Source: Halomonas getboli (lineage in GTDB: Bacteria; Pseudomonadota; Gammaproteobacteria; Pseudomonadales; Halomonadaceae). From it: DNA of 64,000 bases. The position numbers and the translations under genes were made by a program. The stretch covers positions 145,312 through 209,311 of the forward strand of contig NZ_JALMEW010000007.1 in assembly GCF_023094245.1 (NCBI RefSeq), read 5' to 3'. The number at the start of each line of letters is the position of its first letter. The first letter of the stretch is position 1. Shown here piece after piece: positions 51,067 through 61,833 of this stretch. Under the pieces are notes generated by a model. The model was not told the DNA's origin, did no database searches, and saw nothing but the letters and a program-made list of their open reading frames with translations.

Positions 51067-53115
51067 TCAGGCCGCCCGGATGCCGCTATGGCGCAGCAGC
51101 GGCTCGACGCTGGGCTCGCGGCCGCGGAAGGCGCGGAACAGCGCCGCGGCGTCGCGGGACCCGCCGCGCTCGAGGATCTCGGTGCGGAAGCGGCGGCCGG
51201 TCTCGGGGTCGAAGATGCCGGCCTCCTCGAAGGCGCTCCAGGCATCGGCGGACAGCACCTCGGCCCACTTGTAGCTGTAGTAGCCCGCCGCATAGCCGCC
51301 GGCGAAGATGTGGCCGAAGCCGTTCTGGAAGCGGTTGAAGGCCGAGCGCGGCACCACCGAGACGGCGTCGCGCACTTCGTCGAGCAGAGCCTGGATGTCG
51401 GCGGCGGAGGGCGCGGCGGCCTCGCGGTGCAGGCGGAAGTCGAACAGCGAGAACTCGAGCTGGCGCACCATGCCCATCGCCGACTGGAAGTTCTTGGCCG
51501 CCAGCAGCTTGTCGAACAGTGCCGCCGGCAGCGGCTCGCCGGTGTCGACGTGGCCGGCGATCAGGTCGAGGCCCTCGCGCTCCCAGCAGTAGTTCTCCAT
51601 GAACTGGCTGGGCAGCTCCACCGCGTCCCAGGCCACGCCGTTGATGCCGGAGATGTCGGCGACGGTCTGGCGGGTCAGCATGTGGTGCAGGCCGTGGCCG
51701 AACTCGTGGAACAGGGTGGTGACCTCGTCGTGGGTCAGCAGCGCCGGCCGGTCGCCCACCGGGCGGGTGAAGTTGCAGGTCAGGTAGGCGACCGGCAGCT
51801 GCAGCGCGTCGCCCTCCAGGCGCCGCACCCGGCACTCGTCCATCCAGGCGCCGCCGCGCTTGCCCTCCCGGGCATAGAGGTCGAGATAGAAACCGGCGAT
51901 CGGCGCGCCTTCGTCGAGGATGCGGAAGTAGCGCACGTCGGGATGGTAGCGCGGGGCGTTCTCGTCTTCCTCGAAGGTCACGCCGTAGAGCCGCTCGACC
52001 ACCTGGAACAGGCCGTCGACCACCCGCGGCGCGGGGAAGTAGGGGCGCAGCTGCTCCTGGGAGATGGCGAAGCGCGCCTCGCGCAGCTTCTCGCTGGCGT
52101 AGCCCACGTCCCAGGGCTCGAGGGCGGCCAGGCCCAGCTCGTCGCGGGCGAAGGCGGCCAGCTCGGCGAACTCCTCGCGGGCCTGGGGCACGGCGCGCTC
52201 GGCCAGGTCGTCGAGGAAGCCGATCACCTGCTCCGGGGACTCGGCCATCTTGGTGGCCAGCGAGTAGTCGGCGTAGGTGGCGAAGCCCAGCAGCTCGGCC
52301 AGCTCGCGGCGCAGCGCCAGGGTCTCCTCCATCACCGGGGCGTTGTCGAACTCGCCGGCGTTGGGGCCTTCGTCGGAGGCGCGGGTGACGAAGGCGGTGT
52401 AGACCTCGCGGCGCAGCTCGCGGTCGTCGGCGTGGGTCATCACCGGCAGGAAACTGGGGAAGTCCAGGGTGATGCGATAACCCTCGCGGCCCTTGGCCTC
52501 GGCGTTGGCGGCCAGCGTGGCCAGCGCGCTCTCGGGCAGGCCGGCCAGCCTGTCGGCGTCCGGCAGGTCCAGGTGCCAGGCCTGGGTGGCGTCCAGCAGC
52601 TGGTTGGAGAAGGTGTTGGCCAGGCTCGACAGCCGCGACTGGATCTCGCCGTAGCGGCGCTTCTGCTCAGGCGGCAGGTCGACGCCGGCCAGGCGGAAGT
52701 CGCGCAGGGCGTTGTCGACGGTGCGGCGCTGGCCCTCGTCGAGCTCGGCCCAGGCCGGGCCGTCCTTGAGCGCCTGCCAGGCGCGGAACAGGCCCTCGTG
52801 CTGGCCGAGCCAGGTGCTGTAGTCGGAGAGCAGGCCGAGGCTGGTCTCGTAGGCCTGACGCAGCGCCTCGTTGTTCATGGTGCCGTTGAGGTGCGAGACC
52901 GGGGACCAGGCCCGCGACAGGCGGTCGTTCAGGGCCTCCAGCGGCGCGGCCAGGGTCTCCCAGCGGGGCGTTTCCCGCTCGGCCCGGGCCACCAGATCCT
53001 CGATGGCCTCGCGGTTCTCCGCCAGCAGCGTCTCGATGGCCGGCACCACGTGCTCGGGATGGATCTCGGCGAAGGGCGGCAGCGTGTGGGCGTCGAGCAG
53101 GGGATTCGTGGACAT
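51067..53115 (-). CDS. prlC: Oligopeptidase A (M3 family)
   Basis: A 682-residue zinc metallopeptidase that degrades cytoplasmic peptides, including cleaved signal peptides. The zinc motif LFHEFGHGLHHML and the downstream Glu in the helix SQFMENYCWE are present, and the C-terminal YAAGYYSYKWAEVLSADAW is typical. ATG 53115 is chosen behind GAGG; a GTG two codons upstream is less likely. Length is normal. The stop lies just after repeated CTCAGGC motifs. Confidence 0.95.
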   Translation of the reverse strand: MSTNPLLDAHTLPPFAEIHPEHVVPAIETLLAENREAIEDLVARAERETPRWETLAAPLEALNDRLSRAWSPVSHLNGTMNNEALRQAYETSLGLLSDYSTWLGQHEGLFRAWQALKDGPAWAELDEGQRRTVDNALRDFRLAGVDLPPEQKRRYGEIQSRLSSLANTFSNQLLDATQAWHLDLPDADRLAGLPESALATLAANAEAKGREGYRITLDFPSFLPVMTHADDRELRREVYTAFVTRASDEGPNAGEFDNAPVMEETLALRRELAELLGFATYADYSLATKMAESPEQVIGFLDDLAERAVPQAREEFAELAAFARDELGLAALEPWDVGYASEKLREARFAISQEQLRPYFPAPRVVDGLFQVVERLYGVTFEEDENAPRYHPDVRYFRILDEGAPIAGFYLDLYAREGKRGGAWMDECRVRRLEGDALQLPVAYLTCNFTRPVGDRPALLTHDEVTTLFHEFGHGLHHMLTRQTVADISGINGVAWDAVELPSQFMENYCWEREGLDLIAGHVDTGEPLPAALFDKLLAAKNFQSAMGMVRQLEFSLFDFRLHREAAAPSAADIQALLDEVRDAVSVVPRSAFNRFQNGFGHIFAGGYAAGYYSYKWAEVLSADAWSAFEEAGIFDPETGRRFRTEILERGGSRDAAALFRAFRGREPSVEPLLRHSGIRAA

Positions 53116-53222
53116 GCGCACCTCGGATGGAAAGGGAAACAGCTGTTAGATGCGGGCGGCCGGGCCGGGTTTCAATGTGCTAGGCTTGGCGCCTTTTGCA
53201 ACTGCAGGCCGGAGACGAGGCG

Positions 53223-54563
53223 ATGAACGAGACCCTGGAGCGCTGGAGCAGCCGCCGCGCCTTTATCCTGGCGGTGACCGGGGCCGCGGTGGGGCTGGGC
53301 AACATCTGGCGCTTTCCCTATATCACCGGCGAGAACGGCGGCGCCATCTTCCTGCTGCTTTACGTGGCCTTCGTGGCGCTGCTGGGCCTGCCGGTGATGA
53401 TGGCCGAGATCCTGATCGGCCGCGCCGGCCGCCGCAGCCCGATGCAGTCGCTGAGCCACCTGGCGGCCCAGTCCGGCCATAGCCGTCACTGGCGCTGGCT
53501 GGGGCTGTTCGGCGCCTTCACGGTGTTCTGCATCCTGTCCTTCTATTCGGTGGTCTCCGGCTGGTCGATCGAGTTTCTCGTCTCGTCGATCAACGGCGAC
53601 TTCGTCGGCCAGAGCGCCGCCCAGGTCGGCGCCGGCTTCGACGACTTCCTCGCCGATCCCGGCCGCATGACCTTCAACCACACCCTGTTCCTGGCGATGA
53701 CCATGCTGGTGGTGGCCGCCGGGGTGACCAAGGGCCTGGAGCGGCTCAACAACCTGCTGATGCCGCTACTCTACCTGCTGCTGCTGGTGCTGGCCGGGCA
53801 CGCCGCCACCACCGACGGCTTCGGCCCGGCGCTGGCCTGGCTGTTCACCCCGGACCTGTCGGCGATCACCCCCTCGGTGCTGATCGCGGCCATGGGCCAC
53901 GCCTTCTTCACCCTGGCGGTGGGCGCCTGCGCACTGATGGCCTACGGCGCCTACATGCCGGACCACCAGAGCCTGCCGCGGGCCGCGCTCGGGGTGGCGG
54001 TGCTGGACATCACCGTGGCGCTGCTGGCCGGCATCGCCATCTTCTCGGTGGTGTTCGCCCAGGGCATGGACCCGGCCGAGGGGCCGGGGCTGATGTTCGT
54101 GACCCTGCCGGTGGCCTTCGCCGACCTGCCGTTCGGCGCCTTCTGGCTGTCGCTGTTCTTCCTGCTGCTGCTGCTGGCCACCTGGACCTCGTCGATCAAC
54201 CTGGCCGAGCCGATGGTCGCCACCCTGCAGGGCTGGGGGCTGAAGCGTGGCCAGGCCGCCGCCGTGGTGGGCGTGACTGTGTGGCTGGTCGGCCTGCTGT
54301 CGGTGCTGTCGTTCTCGTCGCTGGCCGACTTCAAGGTGCTGTTCGGCATGAATGTCTTCGAGCTGGTGACCACGGTGCCGCCGGAGATCTTCCTGCCGGT
54401 CGGCGGCGCCCTGATCGCGGTGTTCGCCGCCTGGGTGCTGCCCGAGGTGGTGGCGCTGCGGGCGCTCGACGCCGGCCCCACCGGCTTTCGCGTATGGCGC
54501 ACCACGGTGCGCTGGGTGTCGATTCCGCTGACGCTGGTAGTATTGATCTCCGGACTGATCTGA
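53223..54563 (+). CDS. Sodium-dependent transporter (NSS/SNF family)
   Basis: A 446-residue, about 11-12-helix neurotransmitter:sodium symporter homologue. The first helix AVGLGNIWRFPYITGENGG carries the unwound substrate- and Na+-binding segment, as in LeuT/MhsT. Such transporters usually carry amino acids. ATG 53223 has GAGACGAGG upstream. Followed 16 bases later by the yrdA-like gene, so they may be co-transcribed. Confidence 0.92.
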   Translation: MNETLERWSSRRAFILAVTGAAVGLGNIWRFPYITGENGGAIFLLLYVAFVALLGLPVMMAEILIGRAGRRSPMQSLSHLAAQSGHSRHWRWLGLFGAFTVFCILSFYSVVSGWSIEFLVSSINGDFVGQSAAQVGAGFDDFLADPGRMTFNHTLFLAMTMLVVAAGVTKGLERLNNLLMPLLYLLLLVLAGHAATTDGFGPALAWLFTPDLSAITPSVLIAAMGHAFFTLAVGACALMAYGAYMPDHQSLPRAALGVAVLDITVALLAGIAIFSVVFAQGMDPAEGPGLMFVTLPVAFADLPFGAFWLSLFFLLLLLATWTSSINLAEPMVATLQGWGLKRGQAAAVVGVTVWLVGLLSVLSFSSLADFKVLFGMNVFELVTTVPPEIFLPVGGALIAVFAAWVLPEVVALRALDAGPTGFRVWRTTVRWVSIPLTLVVLISGLI

Positions 54564-54579
54564 CCACGGGAGCTGTGTG

Positions 54580-55128
54580 ATGAGCGAAGCCAAGACCCTG
54601 AGGCCCTGGAAGGGCACGAGCCCGCAGCTGGGCGAACGCGTCTACATCGACCCGGCCTGCACGGTGCTGGGCGACGTGGTGCTGGGCGACGACTGCTCGG
54701 TGTGGCCGATGGCGGTGATCCGCGGCGACATGCACCGCATCCGCATCGGGCAGCGGGTGAGCATCCAGGACGGCAGCGTGCTGCATATCACCCACGCCAG
54801 CGACTTCAACCCCGACGGCTTCCCGCTGACCGTCGGCGACGACGTCACCGTCGGGCACAAGGCGATCCTCCACGGCTGCACCCTGGGCAACCGCATCCTG
54901 GTGGGCATGGGCGCCATCGTGATGGATGGCGTGGTGGTCGAGGACGAGGTGATCATCGCCGCCGGCGCGGTGGTGCCGCCGGGCAAGCGCCTGGAAGGCG
55001 GCCACGTCTACGCCGGCAACCCGGCCAAGGCGCTGCGCCCGATCAAGGACAAGGAACGCGCCTTCTTTCCCTATACCGCCGGCAATTACGTCAAATTGAA
55101 GGACGAGTATCTGGCGGCCGAAGAGTGA
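54580..55128 (+). CDS. yrdA: Gamma-carbonic anhydrase-like hexapeptide protein (YrdA family)
   Basis: A 182-residue left-handed beta-helix protein. Hexapeptide repeats run from about residue 20 to 140, and the zinc histidines are in HITHASDFNP and VGHKAILHGC. YrdA-like proteins have the gamma-carbonic anhydrase fold; activity is often unproven. ATG 54580 is used with GGGAGC upstream; GTG 54577 precedes it directly. Confidence 0.9.
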   Translation: MSEAKTLRPWKGTSPQLGERVYIDPACTVLGDVVLGDDCSVWPMAVIRGDMHRIRIGQRVSIQDGSVLHITHASDFNPDGFPLTVGDDVTVGHKAILHGCTLGNRILVGMGAIVMDGVVVEDEVIIAAGAVVPPGKRLEGGHVYAGNPAKALRPIKDKERAFFPYTAGNYVKLKDEYLAAEE

Positions 55129-55483
55129 TGGGCTGTGGCTCCGAGCGAGCGCTGGCTCGGGGCTCAGAGTCATCCGGCGAGGACACGCATGAATACGTCC
55201 CTGTAGCTCCCGGCGCCCTGCAGCGCTCTCGCATCCTGCTCCGCTTGCAGGACCGGTGCTGGCCATCCATGGCCAGCCCGTTTGGAGGAATCCTCCTCAC
55301 CCATGGTGCAGGAGGTCCTCGTCGGATGACCCGTCGCCCCTTGTCCTGTCTGAGGACCGGACCTGGGGAGGCAGCGTGACCTCAATGATGTGCAATAAAG
55401 GCGTAACCCGCCAACCGCTTGTTTTCTTTGGTCATGCCGAGCGCTAAACTGATGTTTTATCCAGTCAGTGAGGCGCCGCGGGC
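55129..55483. other. Non-coding gap with two inverted repeats
   Basis: No convincing gene in 355 bases. CCGAGC-N8-GCTCGG (55141-55160) could be a weak terminator of yrdA. CTGGCCAT-CC-ATGGCCAG (55259-55276) is a perfect palindrome of unknown use. Base composition dips near 55380-55470, where a promoter for the next gene is likely. Confidence 0.5.
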
Positions 55484-56130
55484 ATGGCCGACTTCCGAAC
55501 CCACCTCGGCGTGGCCGCGACCCTGGGCGCGGTGGTCGCCCACGGCGGCTGGCAGGCCGGGCTGTGGGCGTTCGCCGAGGGCCTGCCGGTGCTGGCGCTG
55601 ATCACCTTCGGCGGCATCCTCCCCGACATCGACGCCGACCGCTCCAAGGCGATCCGTCTGATCTTCAACCTGCTGGCGATTCCCGCCGTGGTCGCCGGGG
55701 CGTTGTGGCTGCAGGGACGGCTGGACCCGGGGCCGCTGATGGTGGCCTGTGGCGGCATCTATCTGGGCGTGCGCTATCTGGGCGGGGCGCTGTTCTGTCG
55801 CTTCACCGTGCATCGCGGCATCTGGCACTCGCTGCTGGCGGCGGCGCTGTGCGGGCTGACCGTCACCGCGCTCAGCCATCACCTGTTCGCGCTGCCCGAC
55901 CGGCTGGCCTGGATCTACGGTGGGGCCCTGTCGATGGGCTTCGTGATCCATCTGCTGCTCGACGAGATGTACAGCGTCGATCTCACCGGGGCGCGCCTCA
56001 AGCGCTCCTTCGGCACCGCGCTCAAGCCCTTCGACTGGCGCCAGCCCGGCAACTCGCTGGCCATGCTGGCGGTGATCGTGAGCCTCTCTCCCTGGCTGCC
56101 GCCGTGGCGGCCGCTGGTCGATCTGGTGGC

Positions 56131-56155
<25 letters not shown>
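55484..56155 (+). CDS. YdjM family inner-membrane metal-dependent hydrolase-like protein
   Basis: A 223-residue protein with four or five membrane segments. Potential metal ligands are His7 (RTHLGV), GGILPDIDADRSK, HRGIWHSLL and HLLLDEMY, the pattern of the PF04307 family (LexA-regulated YdjM in E. coli). Its enzymatic function is unknown. The stop overlaps the convergent dctD gene by 25 bases. No SOS box is evident upstream. Confidence 0.82.
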
Positions 56156-57505
<1,350 letters not shown>

Positions 57506-57513
<8 letters not shown>

Positions 57514-59422
57514 GGGATTGCCGCTCCTCGCTGGATGCCGGGGTGTCGGTGCCCGCGTCGCGGGGCAGGGTGATGGTGAAGCGAGCGCCGCCCTCGGCGC
57601 CGTTGGCGACCTCCAGGCGGCCGCCCAGGTCGTCGATGATACGCGCCGAGATCGACAGGCCCAGCCCCAGGCCGCTGCCGGCGGCCTTGGTGGTGTAGAA
57701 GGGTTCGAAGATGCGCGACAGCCGGTCCTCGGCAATGCCGGGGCCGTTGTCGGCCACCGCCAGGCGTACCCGGTCGCGCTCGGCGGCGATGTCGAGGGTC
57801 AGCCGCGGCGACGGCGTCTCGGCCATGGCCTGCAGGGCGTTGCCGATCAGGTTGACCAGCACCTGCTCGAGGCGCACCGGGTCGGCGCGCACCCAGAGTT
57901 CGTCGTCGGGCCAACGGCGTTCCACCGCCACGTCGCCCTCGCCGAGCCGGGCCTGGAACAGCCGCAGGGCGTAGTCGAAGCAGGAGGGCGCCGAGACGGC
58001 GGTCAGGCTGTCGCCGCTCTTGCGCGAGAACTGGCGCAGCTGGGCGCTGATCTCGGCCATGCGCTCGGTGAGCTCGACGATCTGGCCGAGGTTGGCGTCG
58101 GCGGCCTCGCTGCGGCTGCGGGCGATGAAGGCGCGGGCGTTCTCGGCGTAGGCGCGGATCGCCGCCAGCGGCTGGTTGAGCTCGTGGTTGATGCCGGCGG
58201 CCAGCTGACCGAGCACCGCCAGCTTGGCGGCCTGGACCAGCTCGTCGCGGGTCTCGCGCAGGCGCTGCTCGGCCAGGCGGCGCTCCTCGATCTCGTCAGA
58301 CAGGCGCCGGTTGGTGGCGGTCAGGTCGCGGGTGCGCGCCTCGACGTGGCGCTCCAGTTCGTCGCGGGCCCGGGCCAGGGTGCGGCGTTCGCGCTCGGCG
58401 AACCGTTCGCGCTCGCGGCGCAGGCGCCGCCGCTGCCAGCCGATGCCGCCGCCCAGCGCCACCAGGCCGTAGAGGCCGCCGGCCAGCGCCGCCGCCAGCC
58501 ACTGGGCGTCGACCACCGGGGTGAGCGGCTTGAGGATATGCATGTCCCAGCCGAAGCCCGGCACCGGCCGGGTCAGGCTCAGGTAGCGCTCGTCGACCAG
58601 CGGGCCGTCGGTGAAGTCCACCAGCCTGGCGCGCTCGCCGCGTCGTTCGAGTTCGCGCAGGCCAGTGGGCGGCAGCGGTTCGTCGCCGTAGCGCCGCGAG
58701 GCGTGCAGGGCCTCGAGCTCGGCCGCCTCGAGGGGCTCGATGGCGGTGAGCCTCAGCTCCGGCCGGCTGGCCATGAACACCACGCCGTCATCGTCGGTGA
58801 CCAGCAGTTCGGCGTCCTGTTCGGCCCAGCTGTCCTCGACGGCGTGCAGCAGCACCTTGAGCACCATCACGCCGTCGGGTCGGGCGTTCGGCGCGGTGTC
58901 GTCGAGCCACACCGGGGCCGAGAAGTAGTAGCCGCGCTCCTGGGAGCGCAGGCCGAGGCCGAAGAAACGCCCCTTCTGGCCCTGCATGGCCTGCTGGTAA
59001 TAGCGTCGGAAGCGGTAGTTCTCGCCGATGAAGGTGCTCTCGCGGTGCCAGTTGCTGGCCGCCAGAGTGTCGCCGAAGCGGTCGAGCAGGTAGATGTCGG
59101 AGACGTCGGCGGTGGCGCGGAAGCGGTCGAGCAGGCGGTTGAGCGGCATCGGGTCCTGCTGGGCAGGTGTCGCCAGGAAACGCTTCACGGCCTCCCGCGA
59201 GGCCAGCAGTTCCGGCAGGTAGTCGTGACGGGACAGGTGCCCGGTGAGGCCGGCCACCGACAGGCGCAGCTCGTTCTCGGCGTCGTCGCGCAGCGCCTGT
59301 AGCGCCTGTTCGCGGGCGACCTGGGCGGTCTGCCACAGGCACAGCGCCAGGCCGGCCAGCCCGGCCAGCGCCAGCAGCAGGCGCAGATAGCGTCGGCGGG
59401 GGAGCGGTGAGGCGGTCGTCAT
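57506..59422 (-). CDS. dctB: Sensor histidine kinase DctB
   Basis: A 638-residue membrane kinase. A first membrane helix (about 12-30), a long periplasmic double-Cache/PAS-like sensor, a second helix (near 310-330), a coiled-coil (RRRLRRERERFAERERR), a HisKA domain with phosphorylated His in GINHELNQPLAAIRAY and an ATPase domain with NLIGNALQAM and GSGLGLGLSIS. It is expected to sense C4-dicarboxylates and phosphorylate DctD. It starts only three bases after the upstream GntR-family gene, so regulator, sensor and response regulator form one operon. Confidence 0.92.
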
Positions 59423-59425
59423 GCG

Positions 59426-60199
59426 TCAGGCATCGGGCGTCGGCATGGACTGGGCGCGACGTAGCGAGCGCTGGGCGCGCGTCTCGGCGCGAGCCGCGGC
59501 CAGCAGGTTTTCCTCGACGTAGACCAGGTGGTCGTGGGCGCAGGCGCGGGCCTCTTCGGCGCGGCCCTGGAGGATGGCGTCGAGCAGCGCGCGGTGCTGG
59601 GTCATCAGTCGCTCGCGGGCGTCGGGCTTGGCGAACAGCTGCTCGAGGTTTTCCACGATGCTCTTCTCGAGCAGGTGGAAGATGCCGCGGATGGTGTGCA
59701 GCAGCATCACGTTGTGCGCGGCTTCGGCGATGGCCAGGTGGAAGGCGGCGTCGGCCTTGGCCTCCTCGGCCGGGTCCTGGGCGACGAAACGGGCCTCGAG
59801 CTCCTCGAAGCGCTGCAGCAGCACCGCCTTGTCGGTGGGCGTGGCGCGCAGCGCGGCGTAGTAGGCGGAGAGGCCTTCCATGGCGTCGCGGAACTCGAGC
59901 AGGTCGAGGTGGAATTCGCCGTGGCGCGATAGCATCTCCAGCAGCGGGTCGCTGTAGCCGCTGTGCAGGTCCTCGGTGATGTAGGTGCCGCCGCCCTGGC
60001 GACTGTGCAGCAGTCCGCGGGCGGCGAGCTTCTGGATCGCCTCGCGCAGCGAGGGACGCGAAACGCCGAAGCGCTCGGCCAGTTCGCGCTCCGGCGGCAG
60101 ACGCTGGCCGGGCTTGAGGCTGCCCTCTAGGATCAAGGCTTCGAGGCGTTCGGTGATCACGTCGGCGAGGCGCGGCTGGCGCAGGGGTTGGTAGGACAT
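59426..60199 (-). CDS. GntR family regulator, FadR/PdhR/LldR subgroup
   Basis: A 257-residue GntR regulator. N-terminal winged helix (about 10-75, RLPPERELAERFGVSRPSLREAIQ) and an all-helical FCD ligand domain with metal-binding His in ADAAFHLAIAEAAHN. PdhR (pyruvate) and LldR (lactate) are the closest types. The divergent lldD and two perfect ATTGGT-N3-ACCAAT sites between them support a lactate- or pyruvate-responsive repressor. Unusually it is the first gene of an operon with dctB and dctD. Confidence 0.86.
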   Translation of the reverse strand: MSYQPLRQPRLADVITERLEALILEGSLKPGQRLPPERELAERFGVSRPSLREAIQKLAARGLLHSRQGGGTYITEDLHSGYSDPLLEMLSRHGEFHLDLLEFRDAMEGLSAYYAALRATPTDKAVLLQRFEELEARFVAQDPAEEAKADAAFHLAIAEAAHNVMLLHTIRGIFHLLEKSIVENLEQLFAKPDARERLMTQHRALLDAILQGRAEEARACAHDHLVYVEENLLAAARAETRAQRSLRRAQSMPTPDA

Positions 60200-60248
60200 G
60201 GCGGTGTTCCTGAGCGCGAGGTCTGTCGGCGCATGGTAGCGTCATTCA

Positions 60249-60263
60249 ATTGGTATTACCAAT
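60249..60263. promoter_or_regulatory. PdhR/LldR operator 1
   Basis: ATTGGT-ATT-ACCAAT is a perfect match to the PdhR/LldR consensus, 49 bases upstream of the GntR-family gene start; autoregulation is likely. Confidence 0.82.
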
Positions 60264-60331
60264 ATCATGCGTTTTTCGTCGCACGATGTTGTGCTGGTTT
60301 TTCAAGGGCTTGTGGATCGCTGCTTAGTGAT

Positions 60332-60347
60332 TAATACCAAGGTATTA
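60332..60347. promoter_or_regulatory. Related palindrome between the two operators
   Basis: TAATACC-AA-GGTATTA is a perfect 16-base palindrome. On the minus strand it contains TTGGTATTA, the left part of operator 1, so it may be an auxiliary site. Confidence 0.5.
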
Positions 60348-60368
60348 GCGTCTTTTGCGCCCGGAATT

Positions 60369-60397
60369 TTGACACCCTCTTGGCCGGGCCATAGGGT
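60369..60397 (+). promoter_or_regulatory. Sigma-70 promoter of lldD
   Basis: TTGACA (60369-60374), a 17-base spacer and TAGGGT (60392-60397). The start point would be near 60404, so operator 2 lies just downstream, a typical repressing position. Confidence 0.62.
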
Positions 60398-60417
60398 GCG
60401 GTAACCAGTCGATGTCA

Positions 60418-60432
60418 ATTGGTTTGACCAAT
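60418..60432. promoter_or_regulatory. PdhR/LldR operator 2
   Basis: ATTGGT-TTG-ACCAAT is a second perfect match to the consensus, immediately after the predicted lldD transcription start. Confidence 0.82.
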
Positions 60433-60591
60433 CATGGGGCGCGAGGCGACAGTCGCCCCGTGTCTGCCGAAGCGCCGCCCGACTGGAGACGTTATTTGCG
60501 CCGCGTGCGCCCGCGTCGATGGCCTTCGAGCCCTCGTCGCGCCGGCCCGTCGGCCGTTTCTCGATCGCTCATCCATTGTACAGGGCTCGCC

Positions 60592-61752
60592 ATGATCATC
60601 TCCGCCGCCACGGACTATCGCCAGGCCGCCAAGCGCCGCATCCCGCCGTTTCTCTTTCACTACGCCGATGGGGGCGCCTATGCCGAGCACACGCTCAGGC
60701 GCAACGTCGAGGACCTCGGCGAGATCGGCCTGCGCCAGCGCGTGCTGAAGGACATGTCCTCGCTGTCGCTGGAGACCGAGCTGTTTGGCGAGTCCATGGC
60801 CATGCCGGTGGCGCTGGCGCCGGTGGGGCTGGCGGGCATGTATGCCCGGCGGGGCGAGGTGCAGGCGGCCAGGGCCGCGGCTGGGAAGGGCATTCCGTTC
60901 ACGCTGTCCACGGTGTCGGTATGCCCTATCGGTGAAGTCGCCTCGGCCGTGGATCGCCCCATCTGGTTCCAGCTCTACGTGCTGAAGGATCGCGGCTTCA
61001 TGAAGCATGTGCTGGAGCGGGCCAAGGCCGCGGGCGTCAAGACGCTGGTCTTCACCGTCGACATGCCGGTGCCCGGGGCGCGCTACCGCGATGCCCACTC
61101 CGGCATGAGCGGCAAGCACGGCGGCATCCGCCGCATGCTGCAGGCCATGACGCGTCCGTCCTGGGCCTGGGACGTGGGCCTTCACGGTCGTCCCCATGAC
61201 CTGGGCAACGTGTCCGACTACCGCGGCCAGCCGACGGAGCTCGAGGACTACATCGCCTGGCTCGGCAACAACTTCGATCCCTCCATCTCGTGGAAGGACC
61301 TGGAGTGGATCCGCGAGTTCTGGGACGGCCCGATGATCATCAAGGGCATCCTCGATCCCGAGGACGCTCGCGATGCCGTGCGCTTCGGCGCCGACGGCAT
61401 CGTGGTTTCCAACCATGGCGGCCGTCAGCTCGATGGCGTGCCGTCCTCCGCCCGTGCGCTGCCGGCCATCGCCGATGCGGTGAAGGGTGAGCTGGCCATT
61501 CTGGCCGACTCCGGCATCCGCAACGGGCTCGACGTGGTGCGCATGGTCGCCATGGGCGCCGACAGCGTGCTGCTGGGGCGTGCCTTCGTCTATGCACTGG
61601 CCACCGCCGGCGAGGCGGGGGTGGCTCACCTGCTCGAGCTGATCGACAAGGAGATGCGCGTCGCCATGACGCTGACCGGCGCGCGCACCATCGCTGACCT
61701 CGGGCCGGACTCGCTGGTGACGGAGGCGCGTCTGCACGGGGGCGCTGCCTGA
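60592..61752 (+). CDS. lldD: L-lactate dehydrogenase (FMN, quinone-linked)
   Basis: A 386-residue FMN-dependent membrane-associated enzyme oxidising L-lactate to pyruvate and feeding electrons to quinone. It is close to E. coli LldD along its length: [28 protein letters not shown]-type [15 protein letters not shown], the active-site His in [11 protein letters not shown], and [20 protein letters not shown]. The frame is open to 60412, but ATG 60592 (MIISAATDY) gives the family start. Its neighbours are the GntR regulator and DctBD; no lldP or other lactate genes are visible. Confidence 0.95.
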   Translation: MIISAATDYRQAAKRRIPPFLFHYADGGAYAEHTLRRNVEDLGEIGLRQRVLKDMSSLSLETELFGESMAMPVALAPVGLAGMYARRGEVQAARAAAGKGIPFTLSTVSVCPIGEVASAVDRPIWFQLYVLKDRGFMKHVLERAKAAGVKTLVFTVDMPVPGARYRDAHSGMSGKHGGIRRMLQAMTRPSWAWDVGLHGRPHDLGNVSDYRGQPTELEDYIAWLGNNFDPSISWKDLEWIREFWDGPMIIKGILDPEDARDAVRFGADGIVVSNHGGRQLDGVPSSARALPAIADAVKGELAILADSGIRNGLDVVRMVAMGADSVLLGRAFVYALATAGEAGVAHLLELIDKEMRVAMTLTGARTIADLGPDSLVTEARLHGGAA

Positions 61753-61833
61753 TATCTCGAGGCGTCACGTTTTCCGCTATAGTGCGGCTGTCCCGCGGAG
61801 GCGGGGCACCGTCACTTCGTAGGGAGACAATAC

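Larger units (their letters stand above)
60200..60591. promoter_or_regulatory. Divergent control region of the GntR-dctBD operon and lldD
   Basis: 392 bases without a gene. It contains three palindromes and one good sigma-70 promoter, each listed separately. The lldD leader is long (about 190 bases). Confidence 0.75.
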
